From contig CALAGR010000169.1 in NCBI GenBank assembly GCA_937891735.1, forward strand, positions 1 through 37,305: a stretch of DNA of 37,305 nucleotides, in the 5' to 3' direction. Shown here piece after piece: positions 24,266 to 33,309 of this stretch. The position numbers were made by a program, and so were the translations under genes. The DNA comes from an uncultured Pseudomonadota bacterium. Its GTDB lineage: Bacteria; Myxococcota_A; UBA796; UBA9615. The stretch's first letter is position 1. Every line of letters starts with the position of its first letter. Under the pieces are notes generated by a model. The model saw only the letters and a list, made by a program, of their open reading frames with translations, did not search any database and was not told the DNA's origin.

Positions 24266-27200
24266 TGGAGCACCCCCGTCGGCGTGAGTTCGGGCCAGAT
24301 GGCGAGCAGGTCCCTGTTTGGCGCCTGGGCACAGCGCTCCGCGCTCAGCGGGTCGCCGATCGTGCTCACCACCGTGTCCGGGAAGTCCGCGGCGAGCTCA
24401 TCCCCCACGAACGTGGTCAGGCTCACCGTGTCGTCGCCGGCCCCGCCGTCCAGGCCGCCGGGCAACGACAGCCCCACGGTGAGGTCGTCCCCCTCGTCGG
24501 CGAGGGCCAGCTGATCGTCTGCGGGCGACCGGTGCGTCCTTCGCCCCAGCGCCGCGCCCAGCAGCGCGCCCTCGGTGAGCGCCTGGCCCCCGTCGAGCAG
24601 CGCCTGGACCCGCGTGATGCAGGGCTCACCCTCGCTGGTGGGGGACAGGGCCGAGCGGCCTCCCAGATCCACCATGCGGGCGATGTACGTGCCCGCGGAG
24701 AGCGCCGTGAGCAGGTCGCCCGCGCCGCTGGCCGGCGAGAGCGCGCCGTCCCCGACGTCGACCAGCACGTGCACTCCGCGCCATCCCTCGCCTCCAAAGG
24801 CCTCCCGGGCTGCCCCGCGCAGCTCCTGGCAGACCCAGGCCGCGAGATCCGGAGCGGCAGCAGCGCCTGCGGACTCGTTCACCGCCGCTTCGACGGCCGC
24901 GGCCTCGGCGAACAGGGCCTCCTGCCCGGCGCAGGTGCCCGGGAGCAGATCCCCCGACAGCGTGACCTGAAGCAGCTCGCGTCCACCCACCAGCTCGGGG
25001 TCCACGGGCTGGATCAGCGCGCCCGCGGCGAAGGCCCCGCCGGCCTGCAGGGTCACCGCGCCGCCGTCCGCCGGCAGCTCCCCCCACCAGGTCTGCACGA
25101 GGCCCGCGTCGATGGCTACACACCCCGACAGCAGGCCTATCGCGAGCACCGGCGCGAGCAGGAGCGCCCGGCGCCGGCGCCGGACTCCGAACAGCACCCC
25201 CAGCCCCATCAGCAGGCCGGCCGGGGACCCAGCGCCGCCCGCCACGGACGCGGCGCATCCGGTGTCCCGGGGAGGCACGGCTCCGAGCGTGACGTCCGCC
25301 GCGACGGCGCAGGCGATGTCTTCGCCGTCGCAGTCCTGGTCGATGCCGTCTTCACAGATCTCTTCGGCGGTCGGGTTCACAGTCGCATCTCCGTCGTCGC
25401 AGTCATCGTCGCTCGTGCCATCGGTTCCGTCGTCCCCGCAGGAGGTGGTGCCGTCGGCGTCCAGGTCGAAGCCATCATCGACCCCACCCACGCAGTTTTG
25501 ATCGATGCCGTCGCAGATCTCGAGCACCGCTGGCCCGATGTCCGCGTTCGTGTCGTCGCAGTCGCCGTCGCATCCGCTCACGAAGTCCTCGTCGAAGTCG
25601 TACTCGTCGTCCGGTACGACGCCGTCGCAGTCGTTGTCGATCTCGTCGCACAGCTCCGGCAAGCCCGGAGCGATGGTGGCGTCGTCGTCGTTGCAGTCCA
25701 GGCCCCCGCACTCGTTCAGCCCGTCGCCGTCGTCGTCCGTTTCGATCGCGGGGGTCGCGCCGTCGCAGTCCGAGTCGGCGCCGTCGCAGATCTCGATCGC
25801 GCCGGGGTACACCGCGGCCGCGCCGTCGTCGCAGTCCAGATCCGCGCACTCGTCGAACCCGTCGCCGTCGTCATCCGTCTCGTCCCCGGGGATCACGCCG
25901 TCGCAGTCGGTGTCGAGCCCATCGCACACCTCGGTCGCGTCGGGGTTGACCGCCGCGTTGTCGTCGTCGCAGTCGCCGGCGCAGTTCGAGAAGCCGTCCC
26001 CGTCCGCGTCCAGATCCTCGTCGATCTCGGTGTCGCAGTCGTTGTCGATCAAGTCGCCGCAGATCTCGATGGCGCCGGGGTTCACGCTGGCGAGCACGTC
26101 GTCGCAGTCGATCTGGCTGCCCCAGGCCGCGACGCACGCGGCGCCCGCGGGGTATCCGTCCCCGTCGGCGTCGAAGTCCTCGTCGATGTCCCCGTCGCAG
26201 TCGTCGTCGAGCTGGTTGCAGGTCTCGGTGCCGCCCGGCAGCACCAGCGGGTTCGTGTCGTCGCAGTCGTCGTCGGCGGTTCCCAGCACGCCGTCCGGCC
26301 CGCAGGTCGTCACCGTGTCCACGTCCACGTCGAAGCCCTCGTCCACGGCGCCGTCGCAGTTGTCGTCGATGATGTTGCAGGCCTCGATGGCGCTCGTGTT
26401 CACCGCCGGCGAGGCGTCGTCGCAGTCGCCCTCGCAGATCATCTCGCCGTCTCCATCGACGTCCACCTCGCCAGGCCCAGCAGAGAGATCGCAGTCGTCG
26501 TCCACCCCGTTGCACAGCTCGGGGGCGCCGGGGTAGGTCGTGGCCACGCCGTCGTCGCAGTCGTTGTCCGCCACGAGCGCCGCGTCGCCGTCGGGCCCGC
26601 ACGAGGTCACGCCGTCGGCGTCCAGGTCCCACCCGTCGTCGATGAGGGTGTCGCAGTCGTCGTCCGCCCCGTCGCACAGCTCGACCGCTCCGGGGAACAC
26701 GCCGGAGTCGGAGTCATCGCAGTCGTTGTCAGCGACGGTGTTGACGTCGCCGTCGGCGCCGCACGTCGTGGAGCCATCGCCGTCGAAGTCGAAGTCCTCG
26801 TCGGTGCTCGAGTCGCAGTCGTTGTCCACCGCGTCGCACAGCTCCGGCGCGCCGGGGTAGCTCAGCGGATCGGCGTCGTCGCAGTCCGTTCCAGAGCAGG
26901 ACCCCAACACGCTGCCGTCATCGTCCACGCCGTCGCCGTCGGCGTCACAGGCGGCGAAGATCACGAGGTTCAACGCGGCCTCGGTGGTGGTGCCGGTCGA
27001 GACCTCCCGCGCGATGGCCGTGATGAACGCGCCCCCGCCCACGCCGTCGCCGGGGGTCGGGACGTGGGAGTCGCCGAACGAGCAGGTCGCCGTTCCACAG
27101 GCGGGATCCGCGACCGTGGCGAGGTACATCATCGGCTGCCCGTAGGCCGCGGCGCCCTCTGAGGACAGGTACAGGTCCACCTCCATGCCGTCGCAGACCG

Positions 27201-28683
27201 TGCCCGTGAACGCCAGGGAGCCAGCGGCCAGGGTCGCCGTGACCAGCGCGGGGCCCCCCAGCCCGTCGTTGCCGTACGACGAGTTGCCCGTGCAGTCGAG
27301 CGCCGCGGGGAGGGCCGGGCCGTTGCCCGTCGCTCCGTTCGACTCGAGGTCGATGCCCAGGCCCCCGTTGTCCCAGATGGCGTTCTCGCCGACGTCGATC
27401 CGCTCGCAGACCTTGTTCCCGTTGTCCCGGATCCGGATCCCGTCGTCGCCGTTGTGGGCGATGAGGTTCACGCCGAGCGCGCCCTGGGGCGTATAGCCCA
27501 CCGTGTGCAGATCCGTGTCGGCGTCGCCCTCGGCCAGGAAGTAGATGCCCTGGTCGTCGTTGCCCAGGACCGCAGTGCCGGCCTGGTTGGTGCCGATGGC
27601 GTTGCCGACAAACCCGATCAGGCTCGCGCCAGCCACCCGGATCCCGGCCTGCCCGTTGCCGACGAATGTGTTGTCCGCGACGACGATCTGGTTCGGCAGA
27701 TCGTTGACGCCGACGGCCTTGAAGTTCAGGCCGTTGAGGCTGTTGCCGAGGTCCGTCGTGACGGCCCCGTCCGCGCCCACGATGTTGTTGCCGATGAGCA
27801 CGCTGTAGCCGCTGTCCCCATCGATGTCGCCCTCGAACAGGATGCCGTTGTCCCCGTTCGCGCTGAAGATGTTGCCGTCGGCCGCCGCCGCGCCGCCGAT
27901 GGTGACCTGGCCGGTCTTGGCGGTGCCCACATCGAGGTAGAGCCCGTTGTCCCCGTTGCCCAGGCCGATGCTCGCGGAACGGTCCAGCCCCGCGATCACC
28001 TTGAACACGGTCAGGCCGTCGGGCTCCCCCTCGGCGTAGATCCCCGAGTCGGAGTTGTCCGAGACCACCACCCCGGGTCCGATCGTGACGTTGGTGGCGT
28101 CATCGATGTGCAGACCGTAGCCGCCGTTGCCGATGCCCGCCGCGCCGTCGATCGACGTTCCGATGTAGCAGTCCTCGATCACGGCGTCGTTCCCGATGAT
28201 GAACACGCCGGCGTCGCCACCCCCGTCGATGTTGAGCCCCTTGAGCCCGGTACCGGCGCCGGTCAGGTCGATGAGGGCGCCGCCCCCCGAGAACCCCGAG
28301 CTCGGAACGATGCGGACCGCGAGGGTGCTGTTGAACCCGGCCGCCGCGGTGTTTCCGTTCGCGTTGGTGGCCCCGCAGCCGGCGCAGGACAGCCCGTTGA
28401 TGATCACGTTGGCCGTAGCCACCGGCAGGGTCGAACCCAGCTCGATCTCGAACGGAGCCGAGCCCCCCACCGCGTTGAAGTCGAACACGACCGTGTCGGA
28501 TGCGACGGCGCTGAGCACCGCGTCCCGCAGCGTGCAGGTGGCGTCACAGGTGCCGTCCCCAGCATCACCCAGCAGGTTCACGGTCCTGGTCTGAGCCAGG
28601 GCCGCGCTCGCTGAGCACAGCAGGACGAGCGCACATGCGGCGCCGAAGAGCCGGGCTGTCCACCCGGAAGAAGGCCGATCCAT
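24262..28683 (-). CDS. giant secreted beta-helix/MopE-repeat protein running on into a lipoprotein
   Basis: This frame codes 1473 residues from the ATG at 28683. Segments in order: a Sec signal (1 to about 31, SAALAQ); a CSLREA-like opening (CDATCTLRDAVLSA); a parallel beta-helix with many GNDG/NGD turns (about 70-480); a cross-beta segment; eleven MopE-type repeats (about 575-1124); a MYXO-CTERM-like tail (GC at 1142-1143, a Gly/Ala/Leu helix, RRRRR at 1168-1172); then, without a stop, a second hydrophobic stretch with lipobox LLSGC (Cys1188) and a further 285 residues of unknown fold. MopE repeats bind metals; MYXO-CTERM tails are processed at the Cys for surface anchoring. The last part looks like a separate lipoprotein whose own start would be ATG 25209 or GTG 25197. 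No clear ribosome site precedes 28683; in-frame GTG 28689 and TTG 28686 are alternatives. Domain calls are good; one-gene status is doubtful. Confidence 0.85.
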   Translation of the reverse strand: MDRPSSGWTARLFGAACALVLLCSASAALAQTRTVNLLGDAGDGTCDATCTLRDAVLSAVASDTVVFDFNAVGGSAPFEIELGSTLPVATANVIINGLSCAGCGATNANGNTAAAGFNSTLAVRIVPSSGFSGGGALIDLTGAGTGLKGLNIDGGGDAGVFIIGNDAVIEDCYIGTSIDGAAGIGNGGYGLHIDDATNVTIGPGVVVSDNSDSGIYAEGEPDGLTVFKVIAGLDRSASIGLGNGDNGLYLDVGTAKTGQVTIGGAAAADGNIFSANGDNGILFEGDIDGDSGYSVLIGNNIVGADGAVTTDLGNSLNGLNFKAVGVNDLPNQIVVADNTFVGNGQAGIRVAGASLIGFVGNAIGTNQAGTAVLGNDDQGIYFLAEGDADTDLHTVGYTPQGALGVNLIAHNGDDGIRIRDNGNKVCERIDVGENAIWDNGGLGIDLESNGATGNGPALPAALDCTGNSSYGNDGLGGPALVTATLAAGSLAFTGTVCDGMEVDLYLSSEGAAAYGQPMMYLATVADPACGTATCSFGDSHVPTPGDGVGGGAFITAIAREVSTGTTTEAALNLVIFAACDADGDGVDDDGSVLGSCSGTDCDDADPLSYPGAPELCDAVDNDCDSSTDEDFDFDGDGSTTCGADGDVNTVADNDCDDSDSGVFPGAVELCDGADDDCDTLIDDGWDLDADGVTSCGPDGDAALVADNDCDDGVATTYPGAPELCNGVDDDCDLSAGPGEVDVDGDGEMICEGDCDDASPAVNTSAIEACNIIDDNCDGAVDEGFDVDVDTVTTCGPDGVLGTADDDCDDTNPLVLPGGTETCNQLDDDCDGDIDEDFDADGDGYPAGAACVAAWGSQIDCDDVLASVNPGAIEICGDLIDNDCDTEIDEDLDADGDGFSNCAGDCDDDNAAVNPDATEVCDGLDTDCDGVIPGDETDDDGDGFDECADLDCDDGAAAVYPGAIEICDGADSDCDGATPAIETDDDGDGLNECGGLDCNDDDATIAPGLPELCDEIDNDCDGVVPDDEYDFDEDFVSGCDGDCDDTNADIGPAVLEICDGIDQNCVGGVDDGFDLDADGTTSCGDDGTDGTSDDDCDDGDATVNPTAEEICEDGIDQDCDGEDIACAVAADVTLGAVPPRDTGCAASVAGGAGSPAGLLMGLGVLFGVRRRRRALLLAPVLAIGLLSGCVAIDAGLVQTWWGELPADGGAVTLQAGGAFAAGALIQPVDPELVGGRELLQVTLSGDLLPGTCAGQEALFAEAAAVEAAVNESAGAAAAPDLAAWVCQELRGAAREAFGGEGWRGVHVLVDVGDGALSPASGAGDLLTALSAGTYIARMVDLGGRSALSPTSEGEPCITRVQALLDGGQALTEGALLGAALGRRTHRSPADDQLALADEGDDLTVGLSLPGGLDGGAGDDTVSLTTFVGDELAADFPDTVVSTIGDPLSAERCAQAPNRDLLAIWPELTPTGVLQ
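25120..25260 (-). other. MYXO-CTERM-like tail directly followed by a lipoprotein signal
   Basis: Reading on the minus strand: DTGC (Cys codon 25257-25255), a Gly/Ala/Leu membrane segment, five Arg codons (25182-25168, alternating CGG and CGC), then ALLLAPVLAIGLLSGC with its Cys codon at 25122-25120. The Arg run serves both as the stop-transfer end of the first protein and as the basic n-region of a lipoprotein signal. In the +1 frame a TAG occurs at 25139-25137, so a one-base slip in the repetitive Arg codons would end the first protein. Confidence 0.6.
25300..26960 (-). repeat. eleven MopE-type D/C repeats
   Basis: Within the large protein I count eleven copies of the pattern C-x(3,4)-D-x-[DN]-C-[DV], such as CDAVDNDCD, CDGADDDCD, CNGVDDDCD and CDGIDQNCV. 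They alternate with DCDD-x(4)-[YFN]PGA and DxDGDG segments, spaced about 40-60 residues. The copies differ in sequence, so this is an old protein repeat and not a recent DNA duplication. The composition (Asp, Cys, Gly) suits calcium or other metal binding with disulfides outside the cell. Confidence 0.85.
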
Positions 28684-29167
28684 CAACACGTCCGCGTCAT
28701 CCCCCAAAGTCGCAAGTCTAGAGCAAGCGCCCTGGCTGTGATCAGGTCGCTGGTACCCGAGGCCCGTGCGACCCATCGACGGCAGGGTTTTCGCCCATCT
28801 GGCCCAAGACCGCGAGGTCCGTGCCCGACGCGGTCTCCCGGAGCCTGACGCAGCCTGGGACTTCGCCTGGGAGGACGCTGGACGGAGGGCTGGCTGGTGG
28901 CGCGCCTGCCCTGGAGCCGGCGGCGGGAGGCCCACGACAACCTCGCCCAACCGGGAGCTCGACGGACCTCCGGGGTCCTGAAGAGCGCGGAGCCGGCCGG
29001 ATGGTCGGTCAAGGGATGGATGAGTGGGGATCCCGACCGGCTCCGCCCCACGAGAATCGGCGACTTCTTGCGTATATGGAATCTGTCTTTGCTTACTTGC
29101 ATTGTGAAGCATTGACAGTCAGTGCGGGCTATCGATTCCTGCGGCCAGAGACCAACCTGCTTGGCTC
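28684..29167. promoter_or_regulatory. divergent intergenic region with an AT-rich segment
   Basis: This gap of 484 bases lies between the outward-facing MopE and MATE genes. Most of it is GC-rich and codes nothing I can support. About 29065-29120 is strikingly AT-rich for this genome. It includes GCGTATATGG, two direct copies of GCATTG four bases apart (29099-29114) and a perfect -35 hexamer TTGACA at 29112-29117; 17 bases after that stands ATTCCT, a poor -10. The MATE start follows at 29168. Promoters in both directions are expected here; exact sites are guesses. Confidence 0.4.
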
Positions 29168-30544
29168 GTGAGCTCCGCCTCCTCCCCACCGGTCGATGAC
29201 CGGCCCATCCCCGTCCGGCTCGCGTCCCTCGCGTGGCCCATCGTGGGCATCAACGTGATGACCGTCCTGGCCCTGGCGGTGGACACGGCGATGTGCGGGC
29301 GCCTCCCGAACGCCGAGACGGCGCTGACGGGCCTCGGGTTCGCCACCCAGATGAGCTTCCTGCTGATGGTGGCGATGATCGGCCTGACCGTGGGCACCGT
29401 CGCGACGGTCGCCCGGGCCTACGGGAGCGGACACACCGAGCGCATCAACCACGTGCTGCTCCAGTCCACCCAGCTCACGGTCGTCCTGGGGGTGATCGTC
29501 GCGGTGCTCGGCAACGCGGTGGCGGGCCCGATCCTGAGCCTGCTGGGGGCCTCCCCCGACAACCTGGATGCAGCCCTGGACTACCTGCGCCCGATGCTCG
29601 CGGGGGCAGGGTTCTACTACCTCAACATCCTGTACGCGGCGGTGTGCCGGGGGGTCGGGAACACCCGCATCGCCTTCGCCGTGTCGGTGCTGCAGAACCT
29701 GCTGAACGTCGTGTTCAACTACGGGCTCATCCTGGGGCACTACGGCATGCCCGCGCTGGGCGTGCGGGGGGCGGCCATCGGCACCGTGGTCTCGCACATC
29801 ATCTCGTCGCTGGTGATGGTGTGGCTGCTGCGGCGGGGCACCGTGCCGGCCGTGCGCATGCCCCTGAGGCCCGCGCCCCTGGACCGGGAGCTCGCTGCCT
29901 CCCTGGTGCGCATCGGCACCCCCGCGGCGCTGGACATGGTCGTGCTCAACGCCGCGTTCCTGTCCATCGTGGGCATGCTCGGTCGCATCGACGAGCTGGC
30001 GGTGGCGGCCCACGGCATCGGCCTGCGGATCCAGGCCCTCGCGTTCGTGCCCGGGATGAGCATCAGCCAGGCCACCGGGGCGATGGTGGGGCAGGCCCTG
30101 GGCCGCAGCGACGTGGCCGAAGCCAACGCCGTCGTTCGTGCCTCGATCATCATGTGCACGGCGGTCATGACCGTGCTCGCGCTCACGATCATCGCGGGCG
30201 CCTACGACATCGTGGCGCTGTTCGATGTGCAGCCGGGCACGGATCTGGCCGACCTGACGGTGCTGTGGATGAAGCTGCTGGGCTACGGCCTGCCGATCGT
30301 CGGGGCGCACATCACCTTCGCCGGAATGCTGCAGGGCGCCGGGGCGACGAAGACCTCGCTGCGCATCAACGTGCTGGGCACGCTCGCGCTGCAGATCCCT
30401 TTGAGCTGGCTGCTCGGCTTCCCTCTCGGCCTGGGGGAGTTCGGGGTGTGGCTGGCGTTCCCGCTCAGCTTCATCTTCAAGGCGGGCCTGGGCGCGTGGT
30501 ACTGGCGCGAGGGAAGCTGGGCGAAGACGGGGGCGAAGGTCTAG
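29168..30544 (+). CDS. MATE-family efflux transporter
   Basis: This 458-residue integral inner-membrane protein has about twelve hydrophobic segments in two similar halves, as in multidrug and toxin extrusion exporters that use a Na+ or H+ gradient. Supporting motifs are WPIVGINVMTVLALAVDTAMCGRL in helix 1 with the D and the family pattern VDT-x-[FM]-x-G-R-L, GVGNTRIAF after helix 5, AAHGIGLRI at the start of the second half, and MLQGAGATKTSLRIN. Length is normal. The start is GTG without an obvious ribosome site; 50 bases upstream is the TTGACA element. It is convergent with the small membrane-protein gene, 3 bases apart. The exported compound is unknown, and it need not be linked to its neighbours. 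Confidence 0.93.
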   Translation: MSSASSPPVDDRPIPVRLASLAWPIVGINVMTVLALAVDTAMCGRLPNAETALTGLGFATQMSFLLMVAMIGLTVGTVATVARAYGSGHTERINHVLLQSTQLTVVLGVIVAVLGNAVAGPILSLLGASPDNLDAALDYLRPMLAGAGFYYLNILYAAVCRGVGNTRIAFAVSVLQNLLNVVFNYGLILGHYGMPALGVRGAAIGTVVSHIISSLVMVWLLRRGTVPAVRMPLRPAPLDRELAASLVRIGTPAALDMVVLNAAFLSIVGMLGRIDELAVAAHGIGLRIQALAFVPGMSISQATGAMVGQALGRSDVAEANAVVRASIIMCTAVMTVLALTIIAGAYDIVALFDVQPGTDLADLTVLWMKLLGYGLPIVGAHITFAGMLQGAGATKTSLRINVLGTLALQIPLSWLLGFPLGLGEFGVWLAFPLSFIFKAGLGAWYWREGSWAKTGAKV

Positions 30545-30547
30545 CGA

Positions 30548-31048
30548 TCAGGTCCCGAGCGCCGCGAGGCCGTGCGCGCCGACCGTCATCATCCACAGGA
30601 TCAGGGTGATCACGACGAGCCCGACGCGGGGCACGAGCTTCAAGAGCCACAGCACCCGCTCGCTCAGCTCGATGTCCTGCGAGTTCGCGGCCGTGCAGAT
30701 CATCCCGTCCAGCCGCGGCTCCAGCACGAAGTGCACGAAGGTCAGGGCCAACGCCAGCGTCGCTCCGACGGAGAACAGGATCCCCGCCGTGGTGGTCCAC
30801 AGCAGCTCCGGCGTGCCGCGGTACTTGAGCGTGGTCAGCACGATCCCCGACACGACGGCGGTGGCAGACAGCCAGGAGGCCAGCTTGAAGATCCGCGGGA
30901 AGATCTCGAACAGCACCTTCGGCGCCTGCTCCCTGGGCAGGCGGTTCACCGCTGGCACCAACACGAAGTTGATGGTCACGACCTCGCCGTACCAGGCCGC
31001 GGCGGCGATGAGGTGGATCCAACGGAGCACGATGAACGCTGTCGCCAT
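30548..31048 (-). CDS. small integral membrane protein
   Basis: This 166-residue protein has four hydrophobic segments. The first (FIVLRWIHLIAAAAWYGEVV) carries the H-x(6)-W-x-G pattern seen in CopD-like and related heme- or copper-associated membrane proteins. Segments follow near residues 55-75 and 90-115 (containing FVHFVLEPRLDG), and a last one near 140-160 ends in GAHGLAAL. Several His residues lie at helix ends. I do not name a family beyond CopD-like resemblance. The ATG at 31048 is preferred to an in-frame TTG at 31084 because the first helix then starts close to the N-terminus and neither has a strong ribosome site. It is apparently a single gene. Confidence 0.78.
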   Translation of the reverse strand: MATAFIVLRWIHLIAAAAWYGEVVTINFVLVPAVNRLPREQAPKVLFEIFPRIFKLASWLSATAVVSGIVLTTLKYRGTPELLWTTTAGILFSVGATLALALTFVHFVLEPRLDGMICTAANSQDIELSERVLWLLKLVPRVGLVVITLILWMMTVGAHGLAALGT

Positions 31049-31134
31049 GGCCTGAAGGTAGGCGGCTCCACGAATCGAGGACAAGGGCGACGGTCAGCGC
31101 ATGGCCGGGCTCGCGATCCGCGCCTGGCTCGCCG

Positions 31135-33270
31135 CTACTCGACGTCCAGCGGCCCGTCGGCTTCGAACAGCTCCTGGACCTTCGCGACGAGCTCGCCCAC
31201 GCGGTAGGGCTTCTGCAGGAAGCCGGCGAGTCCGCGCCCCGCGAACCTCCCGGTGGCCTCCTGCTCCGAATAGCCCGACGACAGGAGCACGCGCACGCCC
31301 GGGCGCAGCCGACGCAGCTCGCGGAACGCCTGCTCCCCGTCCATCACGGGCATGGTCAGATCGAGGATCACGACCCCGTACTCGTCGGGCTGCGCCGTGA
31401 ACCGCGCCAGCGCCTCGGCCCCGTCGTTGGCCGTCTGTACGGCGTACCCGGCGCGAGTCAGGGCAGCGCTGACGAACCGCCGCACGGCGGGCTCGTCGTC
31501 CACGATCAGCACGGATCCGCCTGGGCCCACGTCGAACGAATCGAGCGTCGGGATCCGCTGCGACGTCACCGACGCAGAGGCGGGAAACCAGACCTTGATG
31601 TTCGAGCCGCGACCCGGCTCCGAGCGAACCTGGATCGCCCCGCCGTGGCCCCGGATGATGCCGAGCACCGCCGCGAGGCCCAGCCCGTGTCCATCGGCGC
31701 GGGTGGTGAAGAACGGGTCGAACATCCGCTTCCGGGTGGCCTGATCCATGCCGCGTCCCGTGTCGCTGACCTCCAGGGTCACGAACCAGCCTACGGTCAG
31801 CTCTCCCGCGTCCAGCTCCACGTCGGCGACGAACCGCTCGTCCACGAGCTGCTTTCCGGTCACCAGGCTGATCTGCCCGTCCGACTCTCCCAGCGCGTCC
31901 GCGGCGTTGGTGATGAGGTTCATCACGACCTGCCGGAGCTGGGCGACGTCCGCCTCGATGGCGGGCAGATCGTCCTCGGAGCGAAGACTCAGCTGGATCC
32001 GCTTGGGGATCGACACCTCGAGCAGCTGCGCCATCTCGCGGACCGCGTCGGACAGGTCGACGGTCTCCACGACGAACCGGCCGCGCCCCGAGTACGCCAG
32101 CATCTGCCGCGTCAGATCGGCGGCCCGCTCCGCGGCGGACTCGATGCGGCGCAGGTGCTGCGAGGCCGGGGAGTCCTTGTCCACCTCGAGCAGCGCGAGG
32201 CTCGCGTTGCCGAGGATGCCCACCAGCAGGTTGTTGAAGTCGTGGGCGATGCCCCCCGCGAGCAGGCCCAGGCTCTCCAGCTTCTGCGCCTGCTGCAGCC
32301 GCGCCTCCATCCGCTCGATCTCGAGCCTGCGCCGCTCCGTCACGTCCAGGGCCATCGCCAGCACGCCATCCCGACGCCCCTGCTCCAGGGGCTGCAGCCG
32401 CACCTCGTAGTTGCGACCGCCGTGGGCGAACTCGTAGGTGATGACCTGACCGTGCAGGGCGATGCTGTGCAGGTCCGCGAGGGTAGGCTCGTGCACCTCG
32501 CTGAGAGGATCCCCCGGGGCTGCGTCCTCGGTGTACGGACGGGGAAGGTGCTCTTCGACGCGGCTGCCCACCACGACCTCGCGCTCCAGGCCCAGCTCAT
32601 GGCGTCGCGCGCCGGCCACCGCGGTGAACCGGAGCTCCGCGTCCGTGGACCAGACCACCCCCGGGAACACCTGGAGCAGCAGGTTGAGCCAGGCCTCACG
32701 CTCCCTCAGCTCGTCTTCGGTGCGCCGGAGCACCTCCTCGGCGAGCTTGCGCTCCGTGATGTCCTCGGAGATGCCGAGCAGGTAGGCGGGCTCACCGTCC
32801 TCGCCCGGGATCGGGATCTTGCGCGTGTGCAGCAGACGCACACCGTTGCGCGCCGTGTGGACCGGCTCCTCGGGCACATCCACCAGCGCCCGGCCCTGGA
32901 GCACCTCGCGGTCCCTGCTGATGAAGAAGTCGGCTTCGTCCTTCGGGAAGAGGTCGTAGTCGTTCTTGCCGATCAGCTCCGACCGGCTCACGCCGAGCAG
33001 TTCCTCGCCAGCGCGGTTGATGCGCACGAACCGAAGGTCCTTGGCGTCCTTCACGAACAGCATCGCAGGCAGGTTCTCGACGATCGACGCGAGGAAGACG
33101 GCGTCCCGCCGGCTCTGCCGCTCCAGTCGATCCAGGGCCCGCCCGGCGAGCTCACAACCCCGCCGCACCGCAGGGTCCTCGATGGACGAGGCCCGGCCGC
33201 ACAGCTCACCTTCGGAGAGCTTCTCCAGGATCCCCAACAGCGCTGCGATGGTCTGGTCCTTGTTGGACAT
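31135..33270 (-). CDS. hybrid histidine kinase with two PAS domains and a receiver domain
   Basis: This 711-residue soluble protein has an N-terminal helical region (1-55), PAS1 (about 58-175, ending LLGISEDITERK), PAS2 (about 193-313, ending AMALDVTERRR), a dimerisation helix with the phospho-accepting H343 in GIAHDFNNLL, and a GHKL ATPase domain with NLITNAADAL, DTGRGM, FDPFFTT and GHGLGLAAV. A C-terminal receiver domain (about 588-705) has D637 in VVILDLTMP and K in FLQKPY. All catalytic motifs are intact and there is no membrane segment, so it senses something in the cytosol, perhaps through the PAS pockets. The ATG start has only weak GTGGGA upstream. It follows the VWA membrane-protein gene by 39 bases on the same strand and may be co-transcribed. 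The receiver could pass phosphate to a separate phosphotransfer protein, none of which is in view. Confidence 0.93.
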   Translation of the reverse strand: MSNKDQTIAALLGILEKLSEGELCGRASSIEDPAVRRGCELAGRALDRLERQSRRDAVFLASIVENLPAMLFVKDAKDLRFVRINRAGEELLGVSRSELIGKNDYDLFPKDEADFFISRDREVLQGRALVDVPEEPVHTARNGVRLLHTRKIPIPGEDGEPAYLLGISEDITERKLAEEVLRRTEDELREREAWLNLLLQVFPGVVWSTDAELRFTAVAGARRHELGLEREVVVGSRVEEHLPRPYTEDAAPGDPLSEVHEPTLADLHSIALHGQVITYEFAHGGRNYEVRLQPLEQGRRDGVLAMALDVTERRRLEIERMEARLQQAQKLESLGLLAGGIAHDFNNLLVGILGNASLALLEVDKDSPASQHLRRIESAAERAADLTRQMLAYSGRGRFVVETVDLSDAVREMAQLLEVSIPKRIQLSLRSEDDLPAIEADVAQLRQVVMNLITNAADALGESDGQISLVTGKQLVDERFVADVELDAGELTVGWFVTLEVSDTGRGMDQATRKRMFDPFFTTRADGHGLGLAAVLGIIRGHGGAIQVRSEPGRGSNIKVWFPASASVTSQRIPTLDSFDVGPGGSVLIVDDEPAVRRFVSAALTRAGYAVQTANDGAEALARFTAQPDEYGVVILDLTMPVMDGEQAFRELRRLRPGVRVLLSSGYSEQEATGRFAGRGLAGFLQKPYRVGELVAKVQELFEADGPLDVE

Positions 33271-33309
33271 CGAATCCCACTGTACCGACGGGCGCGGAGG
33301 CGGTGCCGA

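Noticed and set aside
25300..26960. Repeat array as a DNA-level duplication or mobile element
   Set aside because: The repeats are conserved at protein level only (MopE pattern) and differ in bases and spacing.
28821..29171. A 116-codon plus-strand frame in the gap before the MATE gene
   Set aside because: No ribosome site, no recognisable domain, Pro/Gly/Arg composition like non-coding frames elsewhere here.
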